64,000 nucleotides of DNA from Anaerovorax odorimutans DSM 5092. Its GTDB lineage: Bacteria > Bacillota > Clostridia > Peptostreptococcales > Anaerovoracaceae. The notes beneath the pieces are model-generated. The model saw only the letters and a list, made by a program, of their open reading frames with translations. It searched no databases and was not told the origin of the DNA. The DNA lies in contig NZ_AUFC01000001.1 of NCBI RefSeq assembly GCF_000426305.1, forward strand, positions 1 through 64,000, given 5' to 3'. The position numbers and the translations under genes were made by a program. Of this stretch, positions 43,023 through 51,567 are shown piece after piece (the stretch's first letter is position 1; each line of letters begins with the position of its first letter).

Positions 43023-43610
43023 TTAATAATTTAAAGCTCTTAATTCTTCTTGTATTCTCTTCCAAGGAAAACCCACTACATTTTCATAATCGCCAATATA
43101 ATGATCTATATATTTCTTCCATTTACCTTGTATAGCATATCCTCCGGCTTTATCCCAGGGTTCACCTGAATCAATATAGTTTTTAATATCATCATGTGTA
43201 TAGTTTTTAAAAATAACTTCTGTTACTTCATAAAATATTTGTCTTATAGGGGTATTGGTTTTTAGAATACATACCCCTGTAGCCACATAATGGTTTGTAC
43301 CATTAAGAGTTTCTAATATTCTTACAGCGTCATTGTAATCTGAAGGTTTACCAATAATTTGATCTTTGAAGACTATAGTATCTGCAGATATAATAGTTTT
43401 ATTTTTTAAACTAGGATTTTCTTTTAAATATTTTTCCTCCACATTTAATGCTTTTTTTAAGGCTAAATACATTACAGCTTGCTGCATATTTAAATTTTTA
43501 GGTATAGTTTCATCTATATCAGATGGCATTACAATTGGATCTATACCATGATTTTTCATAATTTCAATTCTTCTTGGCGAAGAAGAAGCTAATATTATTT
43601 TTTCTTCCAT
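43023..43610 (-). CDS. maf: Maf family nucleotide pyrophosphatase
   Basis: A 195-residue house-cleaning enzyme that hydrolyses non-canonical or modified nucleoside triphosphates. The N-terminal ILASSSPRRIEIM and ISADTIVF are typical, and DKAGGYAIQGK is the C-terminal motif of YhdE-type (dTTP/UTP) Maf. I start it at ATG 43610; an upstream ATG at 43649 would add 13 residues not usual in the family. The start overlaps the end of buk by 16 bp. Confidence 0.9.
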   Translation of the reverse strand: MEEKIILASSSPRRIEIMKNHGIDPIVMPSDIDETIPKNLNMQQAVMYLALKKALNVEEKYLKENPSLKNKTIISADTIVFKDQIIGKPSDYNDAVRILETLNGTNHYVATGVCILKTNTPIRQIFYEVTEVIFKNYTHDDIKNYIDSGEPWDKAGGYAIQGKWKKYIDHYIGDYENVVGFPWKRIQEELRALNY

Positions 43611-44656
43611 ACGCTTGCCTTTTCCTCTCCTTTTAATATTCTCATACATCCAAGAGCTAAAGCTTCCATTTCGTTTTCACCAGGCGAAATTTCAACAGGT
43701 GCCAAAAATTCAATCCTTTTATGAATCATTTTTGTCATCATTTTAGAATAAGCCATACCTCCAGTAAGTATAATATAATCAATTTTTCCGTTTAAAACTG
43801 GTGCCATCTCTCCAATTCCCTTAGCAATTTGATAGGCTTCTGCTTCGTAAATTAATTTAGCTTTCTCATTTCCTTCATTAATCATTCTTTCTACAATACG
43901 ACAATCATCTGTACCTAAATGAGCTTTTATGCCACTAAATCCACGTATCTTTTTTTGCATTTCTTCTTTTGAAAATTTTTCAGAATAACAAATATCTATA
44001 ATATACATTAAAGGGATATTTCCTGATCTTTGTGGTGAAAATGGACCAGAATCATCACGAATAGCATCTATTATTTTGCCTTTTTTATGTACACCTATGG
44101 AAATACCTCCTCCAAGATGCGCAATTATTAAGTTTAATTCTTCATATTTTTTATTATGTTTTTCTGCAATTTTTCTCCCAGTAGCTTTCATATTTAAAAC
44201 ATGACAAAGGCTTTCTCTCTTTATTTCAGGGAAACCTGTTATTGTGGCAATTTCATCAAATTCGTTTGATGAAACAGCATCATAAATATAAGCAGTTATC
44301 CCTAACGGTGAAGCAATTTCATCAGCAAGTAAGGCTCCAAAATTAGAAGGATGTGGAGAAAGTTTTCCACTTAAAATTAATTGCTTTAACGCATTATCTA
44401 CAATGTAGCCACCGGCGTGTATATTAGGAATTAAACCACCTCTTCCAACTACAGCGCTTAAATCTAAAAGGTTAACTTTATGTTTAGAAAGGGTAGAGTT
44501 AATTATATTCACCCGATATTTAAGTTCATTATTATTAAATGTTAATTCATCTGATGTATGTTCAATGTTGTCATTAAAAACCAAATTAGTGCCATTGTAA
44601 AGAGCGATTTTGGTAGATGTTGATCCAGGATTAATACATAGTATATTGTAATTCAT
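43595..44656 (-). CDS. buk: Butyrate kinase
   Basis: It converts butyryl phosphate and ADP to butyrate and ATP. The 353-residue acetokinase-family protein starts MNYNILCINPGSTSTKIALY, has VVGRGG and HLGGGISIGVHKKGK, and DDSGPFSPQRSG. The chosen ATG shares one base with the stop of ptb, so translation is coupled. An earlier ATG at 44680 lies within ptb. With ptb upstream it completes the butyryl-CoA to butyrate branch. Confidence 0.94.
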   Translation of the reverse strand: MNYNILCINPGSTSTKIALYNGTNLVFNDNIEHTSDELTFNNNELKYRVNIINSTLSKHKVNLLDLSAVVGRGGLIPNIHAGGYIVDNALKQLILSGKLSPHPSNFGALLADEIASPLGITAYIYDAVSSNEFDEIATITGFPEIKRESLCHVLNMKATGRKIAEKHNKKYEELNLIIAHLGGGISIGVHKKGKIIDAIRDDSGPFSPQRSGNIPLMYIIDICYSEKFSKEEMQKKIRGFSGIKAHLGTDDCRIVERMINEGNEKAKLIYEAEAYQIAKGIGEMAPVLNGKIDYIILTGGMAYSKMMTKMIHKRIEFLAPVEISPGENEMEALALGCMRILKGEEKASVWKKK

Positions 44657-45561
44657 TATTTTTCCCCTTTCAATAAACACGCTAAAGCTAGTGAGTTTAC
44701 TTTTCCTTCCGGAGTTTCAGCTCTTGAAGTCATTACAATTGGACATTTGGCGCCTAGTATAATTCCTGCCATTTTTGCTCCAGCATAATAGATAAGTGCC
44801 TTACCTATCATGTTTCCTGCTTCAATATTTGGAACAATAAATAAATCTACCATACCACTGATTGCGCTTTTAATGTTTTTATGTGAAGCTGATTCCTGGC
44901 TTAATGCTACATCAAGTGAAATGGGTCCTTCAATTATACATTTTGGGAAATAACCTTCTTGGTTCATATTATAAAGTTTTTTCGCATCAATTGTGGCAGG
45001 CATTTTAGGATTTACAATTTCATTTGCCGTAAGAATTGCAACATTAGGATTTTTTATACCTAAATCATGCATTGCTTTAATTCCGTTACTTAGTATTTTA
45101 ATTTTTTTTTCAAAATTTGGAAACAGATTTATACCTCCATCTGTATAAAATGACAGTTTTTTTTGACCGGGTATTTGGAATGCAGAAAGATGACTCAATA
45201 ATTTATCAGTTTTTAAATTACATGATTCATCTAAAACTGCATTTAGAAAAAGGCTACTGTTTACAAGCCCTTTCATAAGAATATCTGCTTTATCTACATC
45301 AATTAATTTCGCGGCAATGTAGGATGCTTTTTTTGTGTCTTTTTCATCTATGATTTCAGGATTAAAAAAAATACTTTTATTTTTTTTAATCAATTGATTT
45401 ATTTTAATTTTATCTCCAACAAGGATTGATTTTATGGAATATTTTTCATATGCATATATAAGTGCTTTGATTATTGTTTCATCATGCGCTGCAGCAACTG
45501 CAATTGTTAAAGGTTTATTAGATTGCAACACAGAATACATTTGAGAAAAATTAGTATACAT
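44656..45561 (-). CDS. ptb: Phosphate butyryltransferase
   Basis: A 301-residue phosphotransacylase that exchanges CoA of butyryl-CoA for phosphate. The family blocks DILMKGLVNSSLFLNAVLD, FYTDGGIN and PNIEAGNMIGKAL are clear, with CPIVMTSRAETPEGK at the end. It overlaps buk by one base. The order ptb-buk is that of solventogenic clostridia. Branched or aromatic acyl-CoA are alternative substrates. It is divergent from spoVAC. Confidence 0.93.
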   Translation of the reverse strand: MYTNFSQMYSVLQSNKPLTIAVAAAHDETIIKALIYAYEKYSIKSILVGDKIKINQLIKKNKSIFFNPEIIDEKDTKKASYIAAKLIDVDKADILMKGLVNSSLFLNAVLDESCNLKTDKLLSHLSAFQIPGQKKLSFYTDGGINLFPNFEKKIKILSNGIKAMHDLGIKNPNVAILTANEIVNPKMPATIDAKKLYNMNQEGYFPKCIIEGPISLDVALSQESASHKNIKSAISGMVDLFIVPNIEAGNMIGKALIYYAGAKMAGIILGAKCPIVMTSRAETPEGKVNSLALACLLKGEK

Positions 45562-45685
45562 TTAGTTAACACCTCATTTTTTTTTATGTAAATATTATTT
45601 CATATTAGTTTTTTTTTATCAATAAAAATTATTTTTTCTTATTTTTTGGAGATACTAACAAAAGACATATGAGGGAGGAATTTAG

Positions 45686-46159
45686 ATGAATAATCAAGAA
45701 GAAAAACAAAACCAGAAGCAAAAAGAAAAAGTTGCAAAACATTATGAAGATTATGCAAAACAGTTTACACCAAAACCAAAATATTTTTTAAATTGTTTAA
45801 AAGCATTTATTGTTGGAGGACTTATTTGCGTATTAGCCTTATATATTCAGAATTTATTAATAAATAGAGGATTAGATGAAAAAACATCAGGTGCATTTAT
45901 TACTGTAATCTTAATTTGTAGTGCACAATTTTTAACAGGAATAGGAGTTTTTGATTCCATAGCTAAATTTGCTGGTGCAGGGGTAATAGTACCTATTACT
46001 GGTTTTGCCAATTCAATGGTAGCACCTGCTATTGAATATAAGAAAGAAGGTATTGTTTTAGGTGTTGGTGCTAAATTATTTAGTTTAGCAGGACCGGTAC
46101 TTGTATGCGGTATCTTTGTATCTACCATAATTGGTATTGTTTATTATTTTATTATTTAA
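45686..46159 (+). CDS. spoVAC: Stage V sporulation protein AC
   Basis: A 157-residue membrane protein with four transmembrane helices and a charged N-terminal 35 residues. SpoVAC is a mechanosensitive-type channel component for dipicolinic acid uptake and release by spores. The motif GAGVIVPITGFANSMVAPAIE is typical. GGGAGG precedes the ATG. It starts the compact spoVAC-AD-AE operon common in Clostridia. I could not identify a clear sigma-G promoter upstream. Confidence 0.93.
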   Translation: MNNQEEKQNQKQKEKVAKHYEDYAKQFTPKPKYFLNCLKAFIVGGLICVLALYIQNLLINRGLDEKTSGAFITVILICSAQFLTGIGVFDSIAKFAGAGVIVPITGFANSMVAPAIEYKKEGIVLGVGAKLFSLAGPVLVCGIFVSTIIGIVYYFII

Positions 46160-46175
46160 AAATTTAGGAGGTCAT

Positions 46176-47225
46176 ATGAACAATAAATTAGGTAAACAAA
46201 CATTACAATTTTTAAATACACCGCAGATAATCGGTTCTTTTTCTATTGTAGGCGAAAAAGAAGGAAAAGGACCTATGGCAAAATGGTTTGATATGATATT
46301 AGAAGAAGATACTTTTGGAGAAAAAACTTGGGAGAAATCTGAAAGTAAGATGCTGAAACAAGCTATTTTATCTGCACTTCAAAAATCAGGAAGAGATAAA
46401 GAAGATATAGATACAATTTTAAGCGGAGATTTAATAAATCAAATTATGTCTTCTTCATTTATGGCCAGAGATTTATCAATTCCTTTTTTAGGTCTTTATG
46501 GTGCATGCTCAACTATGACAGAATCCCTTATTTTAGGTAGTGTACTTATTGATGGAGGATATGCTAAAAATGTTATAACAGGAGCTTCAAGCCATTACTG
46601 CACTGCTGAGAGACAATTTAGAATGCCTCTTGAACATGGAAATCAAAGACCGCCTTCAGCTCAATGGACAACAACAGCTGCAGGTGCCGCAGTAATTTCA
46701 GACCATGATAAACCTATTGAAATTTTTAATGGGAAAGAAGCAAATAAAATATATGTAACCCATGCCACAATAGGAAAAATTATAGATACAGGTATTAAGG
46801 ATGCTAATCAAATGGGTGCAGCTATGGCTCCTGCTGCTGTGGATACCATAATTACTCATTTAAATGATACAGGCAGAACTCCTGATTTTTATGATGTAAT
46901 TATAAGTGGTGATTTAGGTTTTATTGGCAAGGATATAGCAAAAGATCTTATAAGTGGATTAGGTGCTGATATTGAAAAAAAATTTGATGACTGTGGGGCA
47001 ATGATGTTTAATTTAGATCAGGACACGCATGGAGGTGGCAGCGGATGTGGTTGTTCTGCTTCTATTTTTATGGGATATGTAATAAAAGAAATGAAAGCAG
47101 GAAATATTAATAATGCATTAATTTTATCAACCGGTGCTTTGCTTTCTACAATTAGTTCACAGCAAGGAGAATCAATACCGGGAATAGCACATGCAGTTGC
47201 ATTAACAACAAAAAATAAAAATTAA
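46176..47225 (+). CDS. spoVAD: Stage V sporulation protein AD
   Basis: A 349-residue thiolase-fold protein that binds dipicolinic acid in the spore inner membrane. The motifs GLYGACSTMTESLILG and GASSHYCTAERQFR are present. The ATG 46176 follows TAGGAGG; an upstream ATG at 46131 lies inside spoVAC and is not used. It lies 16 bp after spoVAC. Confidence 0.95.
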   Translation: MNNKLGKQTLQFLNTPQIIGSFSIVGEKEGKGPMAKWFDMILEEDTFGEKTWEKSESKMLKQAILSALQKSGRDKEDIDTILSGDLINQIMSSSFMARDLSIPFLGLYGACSTMTESLILGSVLIDGGYAKNVITGASSHYCTAERQFRMPLEHGNQRPPSAQWTTTAAGAAVISDHDKPIEIFNGKEANKIYVTHATIGKIIDTGIKDANQMGAAMAPAAVDTIITHLNDTGRTPDFYDVIISGDLGFIGKDIAKDLISGLGADIEKKFDDCGAMMFNLDQDTHGGGSGCGCSASIFMGYVIKEMKAGNINNALILSTGALLSTISSQQGESIPGIAHAVALTTKNKN

Positions 47226-47245
47226 AATTGAAGGGGATTAGGAAT

Positions 47246-47602
47246 ATGGAATATTTATATGCTTTTTTAATTGGAGGAATTATTTGTATTATTGGACAAA
47301 TAATTATGGATACAACAAAGCTTACAGCTCCAAGAATACTTGTATTATTTGTGGTTTCCGGTGCAATATTAACATGCTTAGGTCTTTATGAACCTATAGT
47401 TAATTTAGCTAAAAACGGTGCTACAGTTCCTCTACCGGGGTTTGGTTATTCTTTAGCTAAGGGAGCAATGGAAGGAGCTTCAAATGATGGCTTTTTAGGA
47501 GCTATTACAGGTGCAGTAAAAAATACTGCTGCAGGTATAACTGCAGCAGTAGCATTTGGTTATCTTATAGCAATTTTATTTTCACCTAAATCTAAACGTT
47601 AG
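47246..47602 (+). CDS. spoVAE: Stage V sporulation protein AE (SpoVAEb type)
   Basis: A 118-residue membrane protein with about three helices (YAFLIGGIICIIGQIIMD and following). PLPGFGYSLAKGAM is the family motif. I start at ATG 47246 after GGGGATTAGG. Its stop overlaps the end of the convergent PBP1A gene by 4 bp. Confidence 0.92.
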   Translation: MEYLYAFLIGGIICIIGQIIMDTTKLTAPRILVLFVVSGAILTCLGLYEPIVNLAKNGATVPLPGFGYSLAKGAMEGASNDGFLGAITGAVKNTAAGITAAVAFGYLIAILFSPKSKR

Positions 47603-50600
47603 TTGGAAAAATCTAGCCATGATGGAGGTTTACTTCCATCATCTATATCTTTATCTTTGTCATCTTTATTAACATTATTGTTATCATTCTTATTATTATC
47701 ATTATTGTTGCTGTTTTCTTGAATACCGCTTTCGGTTGTATTCTTATTAGGATCAAAGTCTGTATTCAAGGTTGCATCTGGTGAAATAGGGTACTTTGTT
47801 ATATCCGGATTATGCAAATTACAATAAGTTGTAGGTGCTGAATCACTTGAAGAAGAAGCTTTGTTAACAAAAGTTTTTTCTATACAATGAGGACAATATG
47901 GAGTAGCTAAGAATCCACTGTCTTCACAAATTTTTACAGTAGTATGAATATTATCTTTTTTTGTAGGTTCTGTTCCTTTTATAAAATATTCATTTATTGT
48001 ATTTCCACCATTAGGCAGCATTCCTGAGTCTGCATCTATTGCTACAGATATAACATTATTTGGCTTCACAAATGAACTTGTAGGCAAACCTGAATGTACT
48101 TGCTTCATAACCTTAGCAAAAACTTTTGTTGCAGCAGTACTTCCTTGACTTAATTCTATATTTATATCGTTTCCTATCCAAACTGCGGCAGCATATTGAG
48201 GAGTATATCCTACAAACCAAGCATCATAGTTATCTGTTGTTGTACCGGTTTTACCTGCTACAGGCTGAGTTCCAATAGAGGCATTACCGGCAATTCCTGC
48301 GGTAACAGCAGTTCTCATCATATCTGTCATTATGAAAGCAACACCTTTATCCATTACTTGCGTTTTAGTTGATGTATTTTCTAAAATTACTTCATCCATT
48401 TTATTTGTAACTTTTGTATATGATATAGGTGTAGTATACATTCCCTGATTTGCAAATGTTCCGTATGCGGCAACCATTTCCAGAGGTGTTACTCCTTTAG
48501 TCATACCTCCAAGAGCCATAGCAGCTGAATTCATATCATTAACTGATCCGGATTCCACAATTGTGCTTATACCCAATTTTTTTGCAAATTTCACAGATTT
48601 TGAAACTCCAATATCATTTACAACTTTAACAGCACATGTATTTACTGATTGTTCAATTGCAGTACGCATTCTTGTAAGTCCACGATATCCATTATACCAA
48701 TTCTTTGGCCATACTTTTCCATTGTAAGTCATTTTAGAATCATTTATTACGCTTGCTGCTGTCCAGTAATTACCATATAATTCATCTTTATTTTTTACAG
48801 CAGAACTATTACCATTTAATTCATCTACTGAACTTTGAAGTGCAGCACCATAAGCTCCAATTGGTTTCATAGAAGAGCCGGGCTGTCTTGGAGTGTCAGT
48901 TGCACGATTTAATATAAGTCTTCCATTTATATTTCTTCCACCTACCATAGCCTTAATACCACCGTTTTTAAAATCATATATGACCATAGCAGATTGAGGC
49001 TGAATTATTTTTTGTTCTAGAGTATAGTGCTCAGGAGTTACAGTAATACTATTTGAATTTATTTGTAAGAAATTAGGTTCTTTTTGGAAGAACTTTTTAC
49101 TTATTATAAAATTACCATCTGAATCTCTATCTTTATATTCCTGTGGAATTGGAATAACTCCTCCTTGTATGCTGTAGAGAGTACTATTTTCAATAGTATA
49201 CATATTCTTAAACTGAATACTGTAATCGATACCGTCTTGTACTTTAGTTTTATATAAATTTAATCGTTTGCCTTTATATAATATGAGGCTTCCATCATTT
49301 TTAAACTCATATTCGTCAGGTTTTAAAGTAAAATTGCCATTATTATCAAAATAATTATCATATGAGTATAAAAGAACTTTTCCATTTGAATCAATAATAT
49401 TGTTTGCACTGTCTTTGTTTAAATTTACTGCACGAGGGAAATTACTGTTGTTGGAAAATTCTGTTTCCATAATATCCTGCATTTTTGAATTCATGGTAGT
49501 ATAAATGCGAAGACCACCATTATATACCCTAAATTTAGCATCAGATTCACTTAACTTTTGTGTTTCCATCAAATCGTTAACTACCTCTTCTATAACATAA
49601 TCAACAAAGTAAGAAGATGCTTCTTTAATTGTGTCTTCATTTGGATCTATGGAATTACGCAAATCATATTTTATTGCCGTATCATATTGACTTTGAGTAA
49701 TTTTACCTTGTTCTAACATAAATTCAAGAACAAGATCTTTTCTGTCAGAAAAGGAATCATTATAAACATATGTTAAGTTATCACCTCTGTAAACAATGTT
49801 TGGATTATTTTCTTCAATTGTACTTTTATCATATTTTTTAATGAAAGCATATGTATCAGGAGCTTTCGGCAATGTGGCTAGTGCAGCACATTCTTCTAAT
49901 GTTAATTCTGATACATCTTTTGAAAAATAAGCTTGCGAAGCTGCTTGAACACCGTTTGCACCATATCCTAAATAAATAGTATTTAAATATGCTTCTACAA
50001 TTTGTTCTTTAGAAAGTTGCTTTTCAAGAAGTATTGCATAATAAGCTTCTCTTATTTTTCGTGTCATATCATATTTAGATTTTGTTTCTACTAAGTATAA
50101 ATTTCTAGCAAGTTGTTGTGTTATAGTACTTGTACCACTTATCTTTCCCCCCTCAAAAATTCGTTCCTTAATTGCACCTAATATACGTACAAAATTAAAG
50201 CCATGATGTTCCCAAAATGTTTTATCTTCAATAGCAACAAATGCATTTACTAAGTCGGGAGGTAAATCCGAATAAGATACATTTGTTCGCAATCCGTCAG
50301 AAGTAAGCAAACTATCCATTACTTGGCCTGAATCGTCATAAAGTACTGAGTTTTCAGTAAGTACAGAATAAATATCATTTGGATTAATTGTAGGAGCTGT
50401 TACAATAATAGAACCAACTATTCCTAATAAAACTATAAATACAGTTAGTGTTACAGCAAGTATAAATTTAGTAAACTTCTTTTTGTTAAGCGTATGCTTT
50501 TTTTTCTTTTTTGTGGACATATGAACCTCCGTATTATGACTATCCTCTGAGTTGTTTTGCGTAGAAAATTTATTTTTTACTTCGTTTATTTTATATTTCA

Positions 50601-50859
50601 GTTTTGCTAAAGGAGTTTCTTTCTTTGATTCACAAAGTCTCTCTACACGGGTTTTTTGTACTTTAGCTGTAGGGTTTTCAGCTTGATTTAAATTTTTATT
50701 TACTTCATCTTTTAATTCTAGGTAATCATCAAGATCATCTATACTTTCTTCTTTACTTTTATCAAATTCATTACTTATTTTATCAAATTCAGCGAAGTAA
50801 TCATTAATTTGTTTTTTTTCTTTTTCATCGTTATTAAATTTATCTGTCAAATAAATCAC
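47599..50859 (-). CDS. Bifunctional class A penicillin-binding protein (PBP1A), enlarged
   Basis: A 1086-residue glycosyltransferase/transpeptidase. A long charged cytoplasmic region (1-130) precedes one membrane helix (about 131-155). The GT51 domain has EDKTFWEHHGFN and GTSTITQQLARNLYL. The transpeptidase domain has GSSMKPIGAYG, EQSVNTCAV and KTGTT. The last 60 residues are Asn/Asp/Lys-rich low complexity with NNNDNNKNDNNN, probably a flexible wall-spanning tail. Between GT and TP lies a domain of about 180 residues. It converges on spoVAE with a 4-bp overlap. Confidence 0.93.
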   Translation of the reverse strand: MIYLTDKFNNDEKEKKQINDYFAEFDKISNEFDKSKEESIDDLDDYLELKDEVNKNLNQAENPTAKVQKTRVERLCESKKETPLAKLKYKINEVKNKFSTQNNSEDSHNTEVHMSTKKKKKHTLNKKKFTKFILAVTLTVFIVLLGIVGSIIVTAPTINPNDIYSVLTENSVLYDDSGQVMDSLLTSDGLRTNVSYSDLPPDLVNAFVAIEDKTFWEHHGFNFVRILGAIKERIFEGGKISGTSTITQQLARNLYLVETKSKYDMTRKIREAYYAILLEKQLSKEQIVEAYLNTIYLGYGANGVQAASQAYFSKDVSELTLEECAALATLPKAPDTYAFIKKYDKSTIEENNPNIVYRGDNLTYVYNDSFSDRKDLVLEFMLEQGKITQSQYDTAIKYDLRNSIDPNEDTIKEASSYFVDYVIEEVVNDLMETQKLSESDAKFRVYNGGLRIYTTMNSKMQDIMETEFSNNSNFPRAVNLNKDSANNIIDSNGKVLLYSYDNYFDNNGNFTLKPDEYEFKNDGSLILYKGKRLNLYKTKVQDGIDYSIQFKNMYTIENSTLYSIQGGVIPIPQEYKDRDSDGNFIISKKFFQKEPNFLQINSNSITVTPEHYTLEQKIIQPQSAMVIYDFKNGGIKAMVGGRNINGRLILNRATDTPRQPGSSMKPIGAYGAALQSSVDELNGNSSAVKNKDELYGNYWTAASVINDSKMTYNGKVWPKNWYNGYRGLTRMRTAIEQSVNTCAVKVVNDIGVSKSVKFAKKLGISTIVESGSVNDMNSAAMALGGMTKGVTPLEMVAAYGTFANQGMYTTPISYTKVTNKMDEVILENTSTKTQVMDKGVAFIMTDMMRTAVTAGIAGNASIGTQPVAGKTGTTTDNYDAWFVGYTPQYAAAVWIGNDINIELSQGSTAATKVFAKVMKQVHSGLPTSSFVKPNNVISVAIDADSGMLPNGGNTINEYFIKGTEPTKKDNIHTTVKICEDSGFLATPYCPHCIEKTFVNKASSSSDSAPTTYCNLHNPDITKYPISPDATLNTDFDPNKNTTESGIQENSNNNDNNKNDNNNVNKDDKDKDIDDGSKPPSWLDFSN

Positions 50860-50974
50860 CTGCCTTATTAACGTAAGTGTTTGAAAAAATTAATTTATTA
50901 TACCATAATAGAGCATTTGTGTTAACAAATATATTGAATATCATACATTTGTAATAATTAGAAGTTATAATTAT

Positions 50975-51004
50975 TTGATTTGTTACTCTATAACATAGTA
51001 TAAT
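50975..51004 (+). promoter_or_regulatory. Promoter of hutP
   Basis: TTGATT (50975-50980), 18 bp, TATAAT (50999-51004), about 50 bp before the ATG. Confidence 0.55.
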
Positions 51005-51061
51005 AGAATTTATAAATATTACAATAAGTGATTCTTTATATAGGAGGTATGGTGGATAAAT

Positions 51062-51478
51062 ATGTATGATAGTATAGATGTCGCAAGGGCTGCTATTAAA
51101 TTGGCAATTACATCTAACAGAAGTTCAGAAGAACAGCTTCTATTGAAATTGAAAGAAAGAAAGATTTACGGTGCAGCTGTTGATATTGGAGGGGATATTG
51201 TAAATTCAATTCATATTATTATAGAAAGAGCTATCATTGCATCTCGTAAGAGTGGAATTACAAGAGAGTGTCATGTTCAAGACGGTGCTATTGCAGGTGC
51301 AGCAAGGGAAGCATTAATGCAGATTGCAGCTAAAGCCACAGGACTTAACGGTGGAGGAAAAGTTGCTATTTGCAGACATAAAGAGCATATTAGTGTATGT
51401 ATTTTCATGAGTATAGGATTATTACACTTGAATGAAGTCGTAATAGGTCTAGGGCACCGTTCTTTGCCCGAAGATTAA
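51062..51478 (+). CDS. hutP: HutP family RNA-binding regulator
   Basis: A 138-residue protein with the HutP pattern, including the conserved GREALMQIAAKATGLNGGGK-like core (AAREALMQIAAKATG) and histidine pair in CRHKEHI. In Bacillus HutP binds UAG-rich leader RNA when histidine and Mg2+ are present and prevents termination in the hut operon. No hut gene is in the window, so its target in this organism is unknown. TAGGAGG lies before the ATG. Confidence 0.88.
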   Translation: MYDSIDVARAAIKLAITSNRSSEEQLLLKLKERKIYGAAVDIGGDIVNSIHIIIERAIIASRKSGITRECHVQDGAIAGAAREALMQIAAKATGLNGGGKVAICRHKEHISVCIFMSIGLLHLNEVVIGLGHRSLPED

Positions 51479-51567
51479 ATAAATTATAGTAATATTGACA
51501 AAATATGTAAAATAATGTAATGTATACATGAGAGAAAAAGAGGATTGGTTAATATAACTGGGGAATT

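Noticed and set aside
50920-50935. Possible Rex site TTTGTGTTAACAAAT upstream of PBP1A/hutP
   Set aside because: Only one half-site (TTAACAA) fits; spacing of the other half is wrong.
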